A DNA stretch of 47,374 nucleotides from an uncultured Bacillota bacterium (GTDB lineage: Bacteria; Bacillota_I; Bacilli_A; RFN20; CAG-288), in the NCBI GenBank assembly GCA_949284445.1, contig CASDVP010000003.1:203051-250424 (forward strand), given 5' to 3'. Positions 8,872 to 18,239 of this stretch are shown here, piece by piece. Position 1 is the first letter of the stretch, and each line of letters begins with the position of its first letter. The notes under the pieces are model-generated. The model saw nothing but the letters and a program-made list of their open reading frames with translations. It had not been told where the DNA came from and did no database searches. The position numbers were made by a program, and so were the translations under genes.

Positions 8872-10184
8872 TTATCGTTTAATAAATCTCAACAGAAAAT
8901 CAGTTATTCCTATAATAGTGTAACCATTCTCATCTAAGTGTTCTACGATCGGTTTATTTACAACTACGATTTTAATTATTTGGTCATTTAAGGAAATATA
9001 AGGCTTTATTTCTCTTTTAATAGTTTCACTATTTGTAAAATCATCACATACCTGAATATAGTATTTTTTTAGTCCTTTTGTTGCTAAGAAGTCCACTTCT
9101 AAAGATTTGCGAATAGTTTTTTTGTTTTCTTCTTTAATAAAGGTATCAAATGTTCCAACATTCACTCTATAACCGTTATAAATCAATTCATTATATACTA
9201 AATTTTCAAGCATTTTTCCGGTGTCACTATATGTAAAGTTAAGCCGAGCATTTCTCAACCCTAAATCAGTGTAATAATATTTTCTTGTTGAATTGATTAT
9301 CTTTTTACCTTTTAAATCATATCTAAATGCTTCATTTAAAATGAAAGAATCTAAAAAATAATTTATAAATGAATTCACGGTTTCATAATTGATTTTATGT
9401 TTTGTCTTTGTTTCATAAATTTTAGATAAAGTATTAGAATTGATCAAATCACCAACACAGGTCGCTAATAATGTGCATAGCTCATCTAATGCTTCAATTT
9501 TATTTATTCTGTTTCGCTCGATGATGTCTCTAAAATAGGTGGTTTCAAATAGATTTCTTAAATATCTTTCTTTTTCTTCACCTTCTTTTAAAACAACTAA
9601 CGGAATGCCTCCATACATCAAATATTCTTCAATAGCCTTGCTTTCATCGATGTTTTTATAGGTATAAAACTCTTCGAATGATAACGGCATTAATTTAATA
9701 TTAGTGGCTTTATCTCTGAATTCAGTAACAATATCAGTCGAAAGCATTTTAGAATTACTGCCAGTCACATATAAGTCGATATTTTCTTTAGATGCTAAAT
9801 CTAATATTACATCAACAAAAGTTATGACATCCTCATCCTGTGATTTTGCTTTAACATGTTTTCCATCAGCTAATGCAATGTTTATTAAGGGAAAAACCTC
9901 CTGTATTTCATCTAAAAAGACATAGCTTATCCCCTTATTTCTTTTTGTCAGGCTGATTATATATTCGTATAGAAATATTGGATCCCGATAATAAGCATTG
10001 GAGATTAAAGTTAGATCGATTTGAATTATATTTTTTTCTTCACACCATTATTTAGGAGATAATTTTTATAGATTGTGTTAAGCAAAAAAGATTTTCCACA
10101 TCTTCTTATACCAGTGATTATTTTAGGGAAACCATTATTTTTAGCTTTGATAAGTTCGTTTAAATACTTAGTTCTTACAATCAT
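8872..10184 (-). pseudogene. AAA_14/DUF4143 ATPase broken by a frameshift in an A7 tract
   Basis: Translation from the ATG at 10184 (AAAAGGAG, 8 bp spacing) gives an N-terminus with Walker A GIRRCGKS, then stops at 10026. The next frame continues with Walker B-like YVFLDEIQEV, the sensor strand LYVTGSNSKML and a C-terminal DUF4143 (PD-(D/E)XK-like) part with LEVDFLATKG and YYIQV, ending at 8872. Inserting one A in the A7 run at 10031-10037 restores one frame of about 437 codons. Homologous ATPases are about 400 residues, so nothing else seems lost. The lesion may be real, a slippage switch, or a homopolymer base-calling error. The cellular role of this family is not established; it is common in accessory regions. 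Confidence 0.8.
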
Positions 10185-10201
10185 TCCAAAATCTCCTTTT
10201 T

Positions 10202-10289
10202 TGTGTATGTACACACTTTTTACGATTATATTTTTAATAAAATTTTGTTCTGTATCAATAGAAAAAAATGTGTATTTACACACTTTTTT
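10202..10289. promoter_or_regulatory. Paired GTGTA-N2-TACAC operators of the broken DUF4143 ATPase gene
   Basis: Two near-identical 20-bp blocks, at 10202-10221 and 10269-10289, each contain a perfect palindrome (GTGTATGTACAC and GTGTATTTACAC) followed by CACTTTTT. The nearer one ends close to the ribosome binding site and the other lies 67 bp upstream, bracketing the probable promoter. This looks like a two-site operator for autoregulation. No matching regulator gene was identified. Confidence 0.5.
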
Positions 10290-10461
10290 CGGTTGTTTTA
10301 TAGATATAAATCAGCTCTGTTAACAAACATTTCTCAAACATCAAGTGTCGGTATGATGTTCTTTTAAAAACAGATAGTTTGGTTTGATTTAGTTTTATGT
10401 TTTAAAGCAATGAAAAAAGAGGAACATAATTTAAAATTCTGACACTGAAATAATAGCATTA

Positions 10462-10518
10462 AAAAGAGGTCATACCTCTCTTCTATACTTGAATATAGAA
10501 CTCAGTATAACCTCTTTT
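10462..10518 (-). terminator. Long hairpin terminator of the sulfatase operon
   Basis: On the minus strand, AAAAGAGGT and ACCTCTTTT close an extended hairpin whose inner part pairs TTCTATA with TATAGAA around a 6-nt loop. The 3' arm can alternatively fold as the compact stem AGAGGT-ATG-ACCTCT followed by a T run. It lies 26 bp after the stop of the last sulfatase-operon gene. The symmetry gives a T run on both strands, so it could also stop transcription from the other side. Confidence 0.75.
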
Positions 10519-10543
10519 GTTGATAAAACTTATTGAATTAGAA

Positions 10544-12130
10544 CTATGCTTCAACAGCGACACCAACGTGAATATTTAAAGCGCTGCCTTGGCTAGCTAA
10601 TTTAACGATAGTTAAAAGATTAGAAGCAGTCTTATTTGTTTGATTGAAGTCGATAGCAATGGTTCTTGTCTCACCAACAGCAAGATTCTCGATTTTGCCT
10701 GTTGCAGTGATAGTAGTTCCAGAAGCACAAAGATTCATAGAAAGAGAGATAGCCTCAGTGCCATTATTGGTGACAGTATAATAAACCTTACAATTAGTTA
10801 CTGTATGATTGCCCCAATTGTAATTACATTTGACACGGAAAGAGGAAGTTTCAGTATAGGCGGTTCCGGTCACATCAGTACCTTTAACATAACCATCAAA
10901 GACATTTGTTTTAACAGTAGGTTTTTCAATATTTGTGTTTGTATCAACAACAATATTACTATTGTCGCCAGTAGTACCGAAGCTTAATTGTGTAGCAGTA
11001 TCGCTTCCGACATTGAAATAAGGAGCGATAGTTATATCTTCAGTCAAAACATGTTCAGAAGTGATCTCTTCACCAGTTGCAGGATTATACCATCCAAGAA
11101 CTGCCATTCCAGAAGTCACCTTCACTTGTTCGGCTGTTGGTAAAACAAGATTAGAACCTTTCATCTGCTCAGTGTCAAAGCCATCAACAGTGACACCATC
11201 AGGTAGATCTAAGGAAACCTTGACTGGTGTTTGAACCACTGGTTTAGTCTTGAGTTCCATCGCAGCTCCGAATGAGAAGCCTTCAACATCAGAATCAAAT
11301 TTAACAACAGTGAAGAAGTCATTAGCTGCTTGAGCTTGATCGATTGAAAGTGTGATGACATCGCTTGCTTCACCAGGCTCTAAAGTGATGCTTTCAGAGC
11401 TACTATAATAAGTAGTCTCATCACTGTAGTCATTACCTTCGATCATCTGATAGACAGTGAATGATATCGCAGCTTCACCATAGTTTTGATATCTGTAGAA
11501 AAGATCATAACCTTCAGTGCTTTTCACATCATAAGCGACTTTAGCGCGGAATGAAGAACCAGCTTTGAGTGAATTATCACTGGTTATTAATGCACCAGGA
11601 TAGCCATCTACTAAGGTATTAGCGGTCTTAGGAGCTGATAGCCATCTGATACCTTCTTCATCGTGATACAGATCAAATCCATCTGAACCATAAAGGTACA
11701 TATCACCATTTTCAGGTGTCCAATAAGGGACGACTGTGACTTCACCTTCAGGAGTATAGGTTGAGATATCTTCAAATGATACAACTTCATTCCCAGTACC
11801 ATATACTGCGATACCTCCAATAGTGTGTCCACCCAATGTGTTAGTAGCAAAATCTTCAATTTTTAATTTAGTGCCCGATTCTAAAGTTTTTGTTTTACTG
11901 CCGTCAGCAAAGGTGACATCTGAGCTCTCATGAATGGTCACTATGGTTTCTTTAGGAACAGGTTGAGTAGTGCCTGTACCAGTATTGCCTGTGTTACCAG
12001 TATTACCAGTATGTGGAGGATTAGTAGAATTTGACGGACCAGAAGTTATACCTCTAAGGCTACAAGAAGCTAGTGAAAGCATAGGGATAAGTAACAATCC
12101 AGCCATTGATAATTTTTTGATTTTTTTCAT
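10544..12130 (-). CDS. Surface lipoprotein with InlB-type repeat and repeated beta modules
   Basis: 528 residues. The signal peptide ends in the lipobox LASC, followed by a Ser/Asn/Thr/Gly linker (three GNT repeats). The body alternates InlB B-repeat-like segments (VTVVPYWTPENGD near 125; VLGWYNPATGEEITSEHVL near 345) with two related beta-sandwich modules (about 140-300 and 390-528) that share phrases such as SSFR and SLE/NLAVGET. There are no catalytic motifs. It is the third gene of the sulfatase operon (35 bp after the sulfatase stop), so a glycan-binding or wall-associated role is likely but inferred. An extracellular location is well supported. Confidence 0.75.
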   Translation of the reverse strand: MKKIKKLSMAGLLLIPMLSLASCSLRGITSGPSNSTNPPHTGNTGNTGNTGTGTTQPVPKETIVTIHESSDVTFADGSKTKTLESGTKLKIEDFATNTLGGHTIGGIAVYGTGNEVVSFEDISTYTPEGEVTVVPYWTPENGDMYLYGSDGFDLYHDEEGIRWLSAPKTANTLVDGYPGALITSDNSLKAGSSFRAKVAYDVKSTEGYDLFYRYQNYGEAAISFTVYQMIEGNDYSDETTYYSSSESITLEPGEASDVITLSIDQAQAANDFFTVVKFDSDVEGFSFGAAMELKTKPVVQTPVKVSLDLPDGVTVDGFDTEQMKGSNLVLPTAEQVKVTSGMAVLGWYNPATGEEITSEHVLTEDITIAPYFNVGSDTATQLSFGTTGDNSNIVVDTNTNIEKPTVKTNVFDGYVKGTDVTGTAYTETSSFRVKCNYNWGNHTVTNCKVYYTVTNNGTEAISLSMNLCASGTTITATGKIENLAVGETRTIAIDFNQTNKTASNLLTIVKLASQGSALNIHVGVAVEA

Positions 12131-12165
12131 ATATTTTATCCTTTCGTATTTTTGATCCCTTTTGA

Positions 12166-15100
12166 CTAGTTAACGCCAGTGATCTTTAAATCAGTGACAA
12201 GAACGGTTTTGCCAGTGCCAGGATAGAAACCACAGCGTTGACCTAAGGAATTAGAAGAAGTTGTATAGCCAACAGCTTTAAATGAGCCGTTATCAGAAGA
12301 GAACATGCCATCTGAATCAGTACCAGTGATAGACACTTTTGTACCATTGACTGTCAATCCGACAACCAAAGTATCAGCGTCGACTCTCGTTAGGTTGAAA
12401 GTGATCGTGTTTTCTTCTTTGAAGTTGATATCAGCAGTTCCACTGAATTCTCCCCAAGAAGTAAATCTATCAGCTGCAGCAGAAGATTTACTCGCATAAA
12501 GAGTCACTTTCTTGTCCTCAGTGAATCTGAAGAAGATACCAGGACCAGTATGATCATTCATAGAATAACAGTTAGTTCCACCCAATACTAAGAAATCAAA
12601 CTGTCCGCTAGGATTAACTTTCATCTCATAAGAATAGGTTTTACCATAAATCGCAGTTGCATTAGCGAGATTATTAGCAGGTGTACCAGGATGTCTCCAA
12701 GAGCCAGAGCCATTAGAATCTTGAATGACATGGAAAAGTTCTAACCGGCTAGCAGTATTTTCACTGAAGGTGAGATTTCCATCTTTATCAATGATTTGAT
12801 CTCTAGTGCGAGAGGTACCAGAAGAATCCGCAGACTTCCAGTCACTAGCATTAAAGAAATCACGTCCGTTAGGTATCACATAAGATTTGGTCGCTTTACC
12901 ATCTTCGATAGCTAAAGAATTGAAGCAGTTCTTCACATTGGTTAAAGCAGAGGTGATATCAGCTTGTTTAGCGCCGCTTAAAACGAGTTGATAAGCAGCT
13001 TCACTAGCTTCTTTTAATTTAGTAACGCTAGCATCTGAATACATTTCTTCGCGGATAGTTTTCGTCTTTTCAATATAGTAGACTAATTCATTTAAATTTT
13101 GATTGTTATACTTGGCTTGTGTCCAATAAACAGCATCGCCTGAACTGTTAGCAACAGTTCTAACAGTAGCACCACTGCTACTTTCATAATAAGCGAGCAC
13201 TTTACCGGTTTTCTTATTTTCGAGTTTAAAGTAATTACCACTAGTATCGATCTTCTTCCATTTGAATTCATCAGCATCAGTCGCTTCGGAAGCTGTCACG
13301 ATATTTCCACCTGCATCTGAAGTGCTAGTATCTTGTAAACACAACTTGTTGATTCTATTTCTGATTTGTAAGTATCCATCTCCGGCATCGACAAGAGCCC
13401 ATTGTTGACCTAAACCGATGGTGTCTTTTCCAACAGTACCTACATTTTCATCTTCACTAGCAGAATGGTTATATTGTAATACATTAGAATTAGCTTTGTT
13501 TGTTAAAGAATAATACATTTGACCATCTAATGATGTTGGGAAGCCATTATTCTTTCCTGTACCATCTCCTGAATACATCGGGAAGACATCACATCTGATA
13601 GCCCATTGATTCCATGCACTAGCTAACTCATCAACTATATCAGGATATTGAGAGGCTAAATTGTTGGTTTCAGATCTATCATTTTCCATATCATACAGTT
13701 TCCAAGCTGTATTATAGACATCAAATTGACCTTCACCTTGTCTGATCAACTTCCATTTGTTATTTCTGACCATGGCGTTACCCTCATGTTCAGCACAGAT
13801 ATATCTATCATCAAGTGTACCGCCAGTCAAAACATTGGCCAAGCTCTTTCCTTCCATATGAGGAATGACATTACCATGAGCAACATCAGGATAAGTAGCG
13901 TCTGAAACATCTACACAAGTAGCCATGATATCGACAATACTTCCTGGAGTTTTTTCAATGCTTCCACGACGTTCACCAGTGATCTTACTAGGCCATCTGA
14001 CGATGAATGGGGCAGCAATGCCACCTTCAGACATATAGTGCTTATATTTGACAAATGGTGTATTAGCAACATTAGCCCAAGCTTCACCGATAGCTGGATA
14101 TCTGTAATTATTCGGATTAACATCGGTCGCATAAGTGCCTAATTCAGCACAACCACCATTATCAGATAAGAACATAACGATGGTGTTATCAGCCTCACCT
14201 GATTTATCAATAGCATCTAAAATCTTACCGACGCCTTGATCCATACGTTCGATACAGGCAGCATATTTAGACATAGTTAAAGCTTGTAATTCTTTATCAC
14301 CAGTATAACTATCCCAAGATTTTACGTTACTAGGTCTACTAGTCAGCTTGGTCGATTCATCAATGATACCTAATTCGAGTTGCTTTTCATATCTGGCTTG
14401 TCTGATCTCATCCCAACCAGCATCATAGACTCCATCATAGTGATCAATATTCTCTTGGGGAGCTTCCATAGGCCAGTGAGGAGCAGTATATGCAACATAT
14501 AAGAAATAAGGATTATCTTGTTTTTGATGTTCTTCGATATATGTGACTGACGCATCAGATATAGCATCAGTAAGATAATAAGTATCTGGCACATTCTCAG
14601 AAGGATATTTAGTCAGATATTCACTCGATGAGATCGGATCATTTCCGTTCATCAAAGTTTCAGGATTCCAATAAGAAGTAGATCCTTTTAAGATACCATA
14701 GAACTTATCAAATCCTCTTTGCATCGGCCAAGCACTCTTATCACCACTGGTGCTAGTATTCTTAGAAACATGCCATTTACCACTCATATAAGTGCTATAA
14801 CCAGCACTTTTAAGAACTTCAGGAATAGTGACACATTTCTTGTTCAATGTTCCTGAATAAGCGTCGACTCTATTATTATCATCTACCATGTGACCAACAC
14901 CTGCCTGATGAGGAGAAAGGCCAGTCAATAATGAAGCGCGTGAAGGGCAGCATCTAGCAGTGTTGTAGAACTGATTGAATCTCACACCATGCTTAGCAAG
15001 GCTATCGATATTAGGAGTGTGAATTTCACTACCATAACATCCTAGATCAGAAAAGCCCATATCATCGACTAAAATGGTAACGATGTTTGGGGCTTTATTC

Positions 15101-15291
15101 GTTGGATCTGGATCTGGGTCTGGATCTGGATCTGGATCAGGTTCGGGATCAGGATTGATCTGAGAACCTGGATGGCTAGTAGAATTAGAACCGCCTAGAA
15201 TACTAGTACTGCTATTGACGTCAGTACATCCTACCAGTGTTCCAACAGAGCAGAGAAGAAGCATTTTCATCAGCGTCATAATTTTCTTCAT
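12166..15291 (-). CDS. Lipid-anchored multi-domain Cys-type sulfatase
   Basis: 1041 residues. The lipobox LVGC gives lipid attachment at Cys22, and an Asp-Pro repeat linker covers about 47-63. The sulfatase domain (about 67-590) has the metal-binding ILVDDMGFSD and the formylglycine signature CCPSRASLLTG at 114-124, where Cys114 should be oxidised. SGKWHVSK and FLSDNGG also fit the family. Then follow a ricin-B-lectin-like module (about 600-745, LQYNHS, LCLQD, QW-type repeats), a FIVAR-like helical segment (about 750-810) and a C-terminal concanavalin-like or CBM module. The maturase gene lies directly upstream (44 bp), as expected for anaerobic FGly formation. It should release sulfate from sulfated glycans outside the cell; the exact glycan is unknown. 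Confidence 0.92.
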   Translation of the reverse strand: MKKIMTLMKMLLLCSVGTLVGCTDVNSSTSILGGSNSTSHPGSQINPDPEPDPDPDPDPDPDPTNKAPNIVTILVDDMGFSDLGCYGSEIHTPNIDSLAKHGVRFNQFYNTARCCPSRASLLTGLSPHQAGVGHMVDDNNRVDAYSGTLNKKCVTIPEVLKSAGYSTYMSGKWHVSKNTSTSGDKSAWPMQRGFDKFYGILKGSTSYWNPETLMNGNDPISSSEYLTKYPSENVPDTYYLTDAISDASVTYIEEHQKQDNPYFLYVAYTAPHWPMEAPQENIDHYDGVYDAGWDEIRQARYEKQLELGIIDESTKLTSRPSNVKSWDSYTGDKELQALTMSKYAACIERMDQGVGKILDAIDKSGEADNTIVMFLSDNGGCAELGTYATDVNPNNYRYPAIGEAWANVANTPFVKYKHYMSEGGIAAPFIVRWPSKITGERRGSIEKTPGSIVDIMATCVDVSDATYPDVAHGNVIPHMEGKSLANVLTGGTLDDRYICAEHEGNAMVRNNKWKLIRQGEGQFDVYNTAWKLYDMENDRSETNNLASQYPDIVDELASAWNQWAIRCDVFPMYSGDGTGKNNGFPTSLDGQMYYSLTNKANSNVLQYNHSASEDENVGTVGKDTIGLGQQWALVDAGDGYLQIRNRINKLCLQDTSTSDAGGNIVTASEATDADEFKWKKIDTSGNYFKLENKKTGKVLAYYESSSGATVRTVANSSGDAVYWTQAKYNNQNLNELVYYIEKTKTIREEMYSDASVTKLKEASEAAYQLVLSGAKQADITSALTNVKNCFNSLAIEDGKATKSYVIPNGRDFFNASDWKSADSSGTSRTRDQIIDKDGNLTFSENTASRLELFHVIQDSNGSGSWRHPGTPANNLANATAIYGKTYSYEMKVNPSGQFDFLVLGGTNCYSMNDHTGPGIFFRFTEDKKVTLYASKSSAAADRFTSWGEFSGTADINFKEENTITFNLTRVDADTLVVGLTVNGTKVSITGTDSDGMFSSDNGSFKAVGYTTSSNSLGQRCGFYPGTGKTVLVTDLKITGVN
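15104..15151 (-). repeat. Hexanucleotide tandem repeat coding the Asp-Pro linker
   Basis: Eight 6-bp units (mostly GGATCT on the plus strand, with variants) encode a (Asp-Pro)n spacer between the lipid anchor and the sulfatase domain. In-frame unit gain or loss would only change linker length. Confidence 0.85.
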
Positions 15292-15335
15292 AATGAACCT
15301 CCATATATAAATTTAACTTTAATAATTAGCGTGAA

Positions 15336-16454
15336 CTATCTTTGACCACTTGCTAAGTCATTGACCATATCCTTCATGCGATCAAATGAATATTCAAAAA
15401 ACTCTTGGAATGCTAAACAGAATCTATTAAGACCTGGTTTTCCATTGATGAATGGCTCACGGTATCTTTTACAACCTCCGCGACAGATCTTATACCACTT
15501 GCAGTGACGACATTTTTTCATGACATATTTAGATTCTTCAACGAAATGCTTGAGATTCTTGGACTCATATAATTCTTTCCATGTCTGATCGTTAATATTA
15601 CCCATATAATAACGATCTAAAACATAAAAATCACATGGGAAAACATCACCATTAGCTTCCACTAAGAAATATGGTGTGCAATAACCGCACATCCCACAAC
15701 TTTCAGGTTCTTCACCATATACGATTCTTACGTAATTATCTAAGTTGCGAATGCTCACATAGTTATTAGATTTAAAGTCATGGTAGTATTCATCAAAGAT
15801 ATCTTTGAGAAACTTAGCATAATCCTTAGCTTCTAAAGAATAATATTCTTTAATATTACTGAAAGGATCGAGGCATTCATTGAACTGCAGATATCTAAAG
15901 TTATTTGTTTTATAGAAGTTATAGACTTCTTTAGCATGTAGAGCCACCTGCTTAGTGACCACACCTAAAATGTTATATTGAACATTGTATTTATCGAATA
16001 ATTTCACAGTGTTCATAACTTTATCAAAAGTACCTTGACCTTTAAGATCTTTGCGCAAACCATCATTAATGTTTTGCGGACCATCTAAAGATAGGCCAAC
16101 TAAAAAATTATTAGCAGCTAAAAACTTTGCCCATTCTTCATCAATAGCAAAGCCATTAGTCTGAATCGAATTAGAAACACTGATATTTTTAGTGTTATAT
16201 CTCTTTTCTAGTTCGATCTGTCTTTTATAAAAATCGAGTCCTACTAAGGTGGGCTCTCCTCCTTGGAAACTGAACGAGCAATAATCTCTAGCTTCCATAA
16301 AGGCTTTTTTAATGATGTTTTCTTGAGTGATTTCACTCATGATTCCATAATTTTTCACATTCCGACAATTTTCGACGTCAGCATAAAAGCAATATTTACA
16401 TTTCATATTACAGTTGCCAGATACAGGTTTAATCAATGTTAAAATATTGTTCAT
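15336..16454 (-). CDS. Anaerobic sulfatase-maturating enzyme (radical SAM/SPASM)
   Basis: 372 residues from the ATG at 16454; the in-frame TTG at 16457 is less likely and neither start has a strong Shine-Dalgarno sequence. The radical-SAM cluster motif is C15-x3-C19-x2-C22 (CNMKCKYC), followed by FQGGEPTL and the SAM-binding strands. The C-terminal SPASM part carries the expected Cys set (CGMCGYC, VFPCDF, KKCRHCKWYKICRGGC, and a final FC). The enzyme converts the active-site Cys of sulfatases to formylglycine without oxygen. It is the first gene of the operon and precedes its probable substrate, the Cys-type sulfatase. It is close to AslB/anSME in layout and length. Confidence 0.93.
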   Translation of the reverse strand: MNNILTLIKPVSGNCNMKCKYCFYADVENCRNVKNYGIMSEITQENIIKKAFMEARDYCSFSFQGGEPTLVGLDFYKRQIELEKRYNTKNISVSNSIQTNGFAIDEEWAKFLAANNFLVGLSLDGPQNINDGLRKDLKGQGTFDKVMNTVKLFDKYNVQYNILGVVTKQVALHAKEVYNFYKTNNFRYLQFNECLDPFSNIKEYYSLEAKDYAKFLKDIFDEYYHDFKSNNYVSIRNLDNYVRIVYGEEPESCGMCGYCTPYFLVEANGDVFPCDFYVLDRYYMGNINDQTWKELYESKNLKHFVEESKYVMKKCRHCKWYKICRGGCKRYREPFINGKPGLNRFCLAFQEFFEYSFDRMKDMVNDLASGQR

Positions 16455-16489
16455 CAATCGAGCTCAATTTGAATCTTTCTAATCAAGTC

Positions 16490-16518
16490 ATTGTATCCGA
16501 TACTGTAAGCGATTACAA
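16490..16518 (-). promoter_or_regulatory. Promoter with embedded LacI/CcpA-type operator for the sulfatase operon
   Basis: On the minus strand, TTGTAA (16513-16518), a 17-bp spacer and TACAAT (16490-16495) form a good sigma-A-type promoter 36 bp before the maturase ATG. The palindrome TGTAATCGCTTACA (16504-16517) overlaps the -35 box and spacer and matches the LacI/CcpA operator pattern with a central CG. Repression by a LacI-family protein or by CcpA (catabolite repression) is the natural reading. Confidence 0.65.
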
Positions 16519-16635
16519 TACGATGGATTGTAAATTTTATAAATGATCAAATTTAAAGTTGATAATTAGTTTTCACCTTATCTTTCTATCATTAAAGCTT
16601 CTAACTTAAGTGATATTTTGTCCGCGCAAATTCAA

Positions 16636-16712
16636 GGTTGGATTTTGCCAAATAAAAGGGTTGGATTTTGCCGAATAAAAAGGTTGGATTTTGCCGAATA
16701 AAAATCTATAAT
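16636..16712 (+). promoter_or_regulatory. Three 23-bp direct repeats forming the promoter of the DUF4143 ATPase
   Basis: GGTTGGATTTTGCCRAATAA-type units start at 16636, 16659 and 16682 with an exact 23-bp period; copies 2 and 3 are identical over 22 bp. The TTGGAT of copy 3 lies 17 bp before a perfect TATAAT at 16707-16712, so the repeat supplies the -35 region. The start codon is 28 bp beyond. A regulator reading all three repeats along the helix is likely. Confidence 0.65.
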
Positions 16713-16739
16713 AAGATTAGTTAAAAAGGTTGAAACAAA

Positions 16740-18017
16740 ATGAAATATATTAAAAGAGTCATTGATAAAACAATTGATATATACGCAAAAGCTTTTGGAG
16801 CTATTCAGCTTAAAGGACCTAAAGGGTGCGGCAAATCAAGGACTGCAAGAGAACGTTCAAAAACAGAAATTGCTTTTGAAGATCCAGAAAAAAGAAAAAA
16901 TCTACTAGAAATAGCAAATATTAATCCAAAATCTTTTTTAAAATATGAAATGCCTATTCTATTCGACGAGTGGCAAGATGCCCCAACTATATGGGATATG
17001 CTAAGATACGAATGTGATATCAATAGGCATTTCGGTAGTTTTTATTTAACTGGATCTAGTTCAAAAAATGTAGAAACTTCACATACAGGCACTGGAAGAA
17101 TAGCAACAATTGAAATGCTACCTATGTCACTATATGAAACTAAAGAAAGCAACGGCTTAATTTCATTAAAAGAATTATTTAATAATCCTGCCCTAAATAT
17201 TGATGGATTAAGAAGTAATCTAACAATTGACGATTTGAAATTTGCAATATGTAGAGGCGGATGGCCTTTAAGCCTAGATGTTTATGATAAAGATTCACAA
17301 TTAACAATCGCTTTGTCTTATTTTAATCAAATTGTATCAACTGATATTTCTAAAATTGATGGTGTGAAAAAAGATAAATCTTTAGCGATAAAAATACTTC
17401 AATCTTATGCTAGAAATATCGGGACTCTTGTGAAGAAAAAAACCATTTACCAAGACGTTCAATCAACTATGAATTACTCTGCTGATACAATAGACAGCTA
17501 TATAGACAAACTTAAAGAACTATATATTATTGAAGACATTTCAGCTTGGTTTCCTCAAATCAGAAGCAGAAAGTCATTGCGAATGAGTAAAAAAAGAATG
17601 TTCATAGATCCTTCTATAGCTTGTGCAGCACTCGGATTAAATCCGGACTATTTCGATACAGATTATGATCTTTTAGGCCATATTTTTGAATCTTTAGTCT
17701 TTAGAGATTTAAAAGTGTATAGTAGTGCGATTAACGGAGAGATGTCTCATTATCATGACGCGTTTGACTTAGAAGTTGATGGTGTTCTTCATCTTAGAGA
17801 TGGAAGATATGCACTGATAGAAATAAAATTAGGTGGCAAAGGAATTGATGATGGAATTAAAAATTTAAAAAAAGTAAAAGAGCTAATAATTGAAGCAAAT
17901 AGGAAAAATGAAGTACAAATTAGAGTCCCTGATTTAATGATGATAATATATGCTGGTGAATTCGCCTATACCAAAGACGACATAAAAATAATACCAATCG
18001 GATGCTTAAAAGATTAA
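16740..18017 (+). CDS. AAA_14 ATPase with C-terminal DUF4143 domain
   Basis: 425 residues. Walker A GPKGCGKS is at 26-33, Walker B-like ILFDEWQDAP follows near 75-84, and the sensor strand FYLTGSSSKN near 100. The C-terminal DUF4143 part has FDLEVDGVLHL and YALIEIKLGG, which together are the D...E-x-K arrangement of a PD-(D/E)XK-like fold. The ribosome site is weak (AAAAAGG, 10 bp). It stands alone behind three 23-bp repeats. The family is frequent in anaerobe genomes with an unknown role; nuclease activity is possible from the motif but not shown. Confidence 0.85.
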   Translation: MKYIKRVIDKTIDIYAKAFGAIQLKGPKGCGKSRTARERSKTEIAFEDPEKRKNLLEIANINPKSFLKYEMPILFDEWQDAPTIWDMLRYECDINRHFGSFYLTGSSSKNVETSHTGTGRIATIEMLPMSLYETKESNGLISLKELFNNPALNIDGLRSNLTIDDLKFAICRGGWPLSLDVYDKDSQLTIALSYFNQIVSTDISKIDGVKKDKSLAIKILQSYARNIGTLVKKKTIYQDVQSTMNYSADTIDSYIDKLKELYIIEDISAWFPQIRSRKSLRMSKKRMFIDPSIACAALGLNPDYFDTDYDLLGHIFESLVFRDLKVYSSAINGEMSHYHDAFDLEVDGVLHLRDGRYALIEIKLGGKGIDDGIKNLKKVKELIIEANRKNEVQIRVPDLMMIIYAGEFAYTKDDIKIIPIGCLKD

Positions 18018-18239
18018 AATCACTCAATACTTTCGATACAAAAATCACTTTTAAAACAATCTTATAAACAAATATTAATTTAGTCTTTATATGAGGCACA
18101 GAAACTATTTATAAAGGTAAAGCATAAACACCGTTTTTAATTAAAGTTGACTATTCTTTTACACGAAACTATTGAATTAAAATGCCAGAAATTAGTGAAA
18201 TAGATATTGATATTTCATCAAATGTGATAAATCAAAAAA
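18018..18239. other. Gene-free AT-rich spacer
   Basis: Nothing convincing was found here beyond scattered stops. A short plus-strand reading frame starting near 18182 runs antisense into the neighbouring 93-residue gene and has no ribosome site, so it was not called. Confidence 0.5.

Noticed and set aside
10202..10289. Possible CRISPR-like repeats
   Set aside because: Only two copies, with a palindromic core next to a promoter; operators explain them better.
11970..12155. Plus-strand frame with VLPVLPVLPV repeats
   Set aside because: It is the reverse reading of the Gly-Asn-Thr linker of the minus-strand lipoprotein.
16636..16703. Replication iterons
   Set aside because: The repeats end in a -35/-10 promoter directly before an ATPase gene, and there is no Rep protein nearby.
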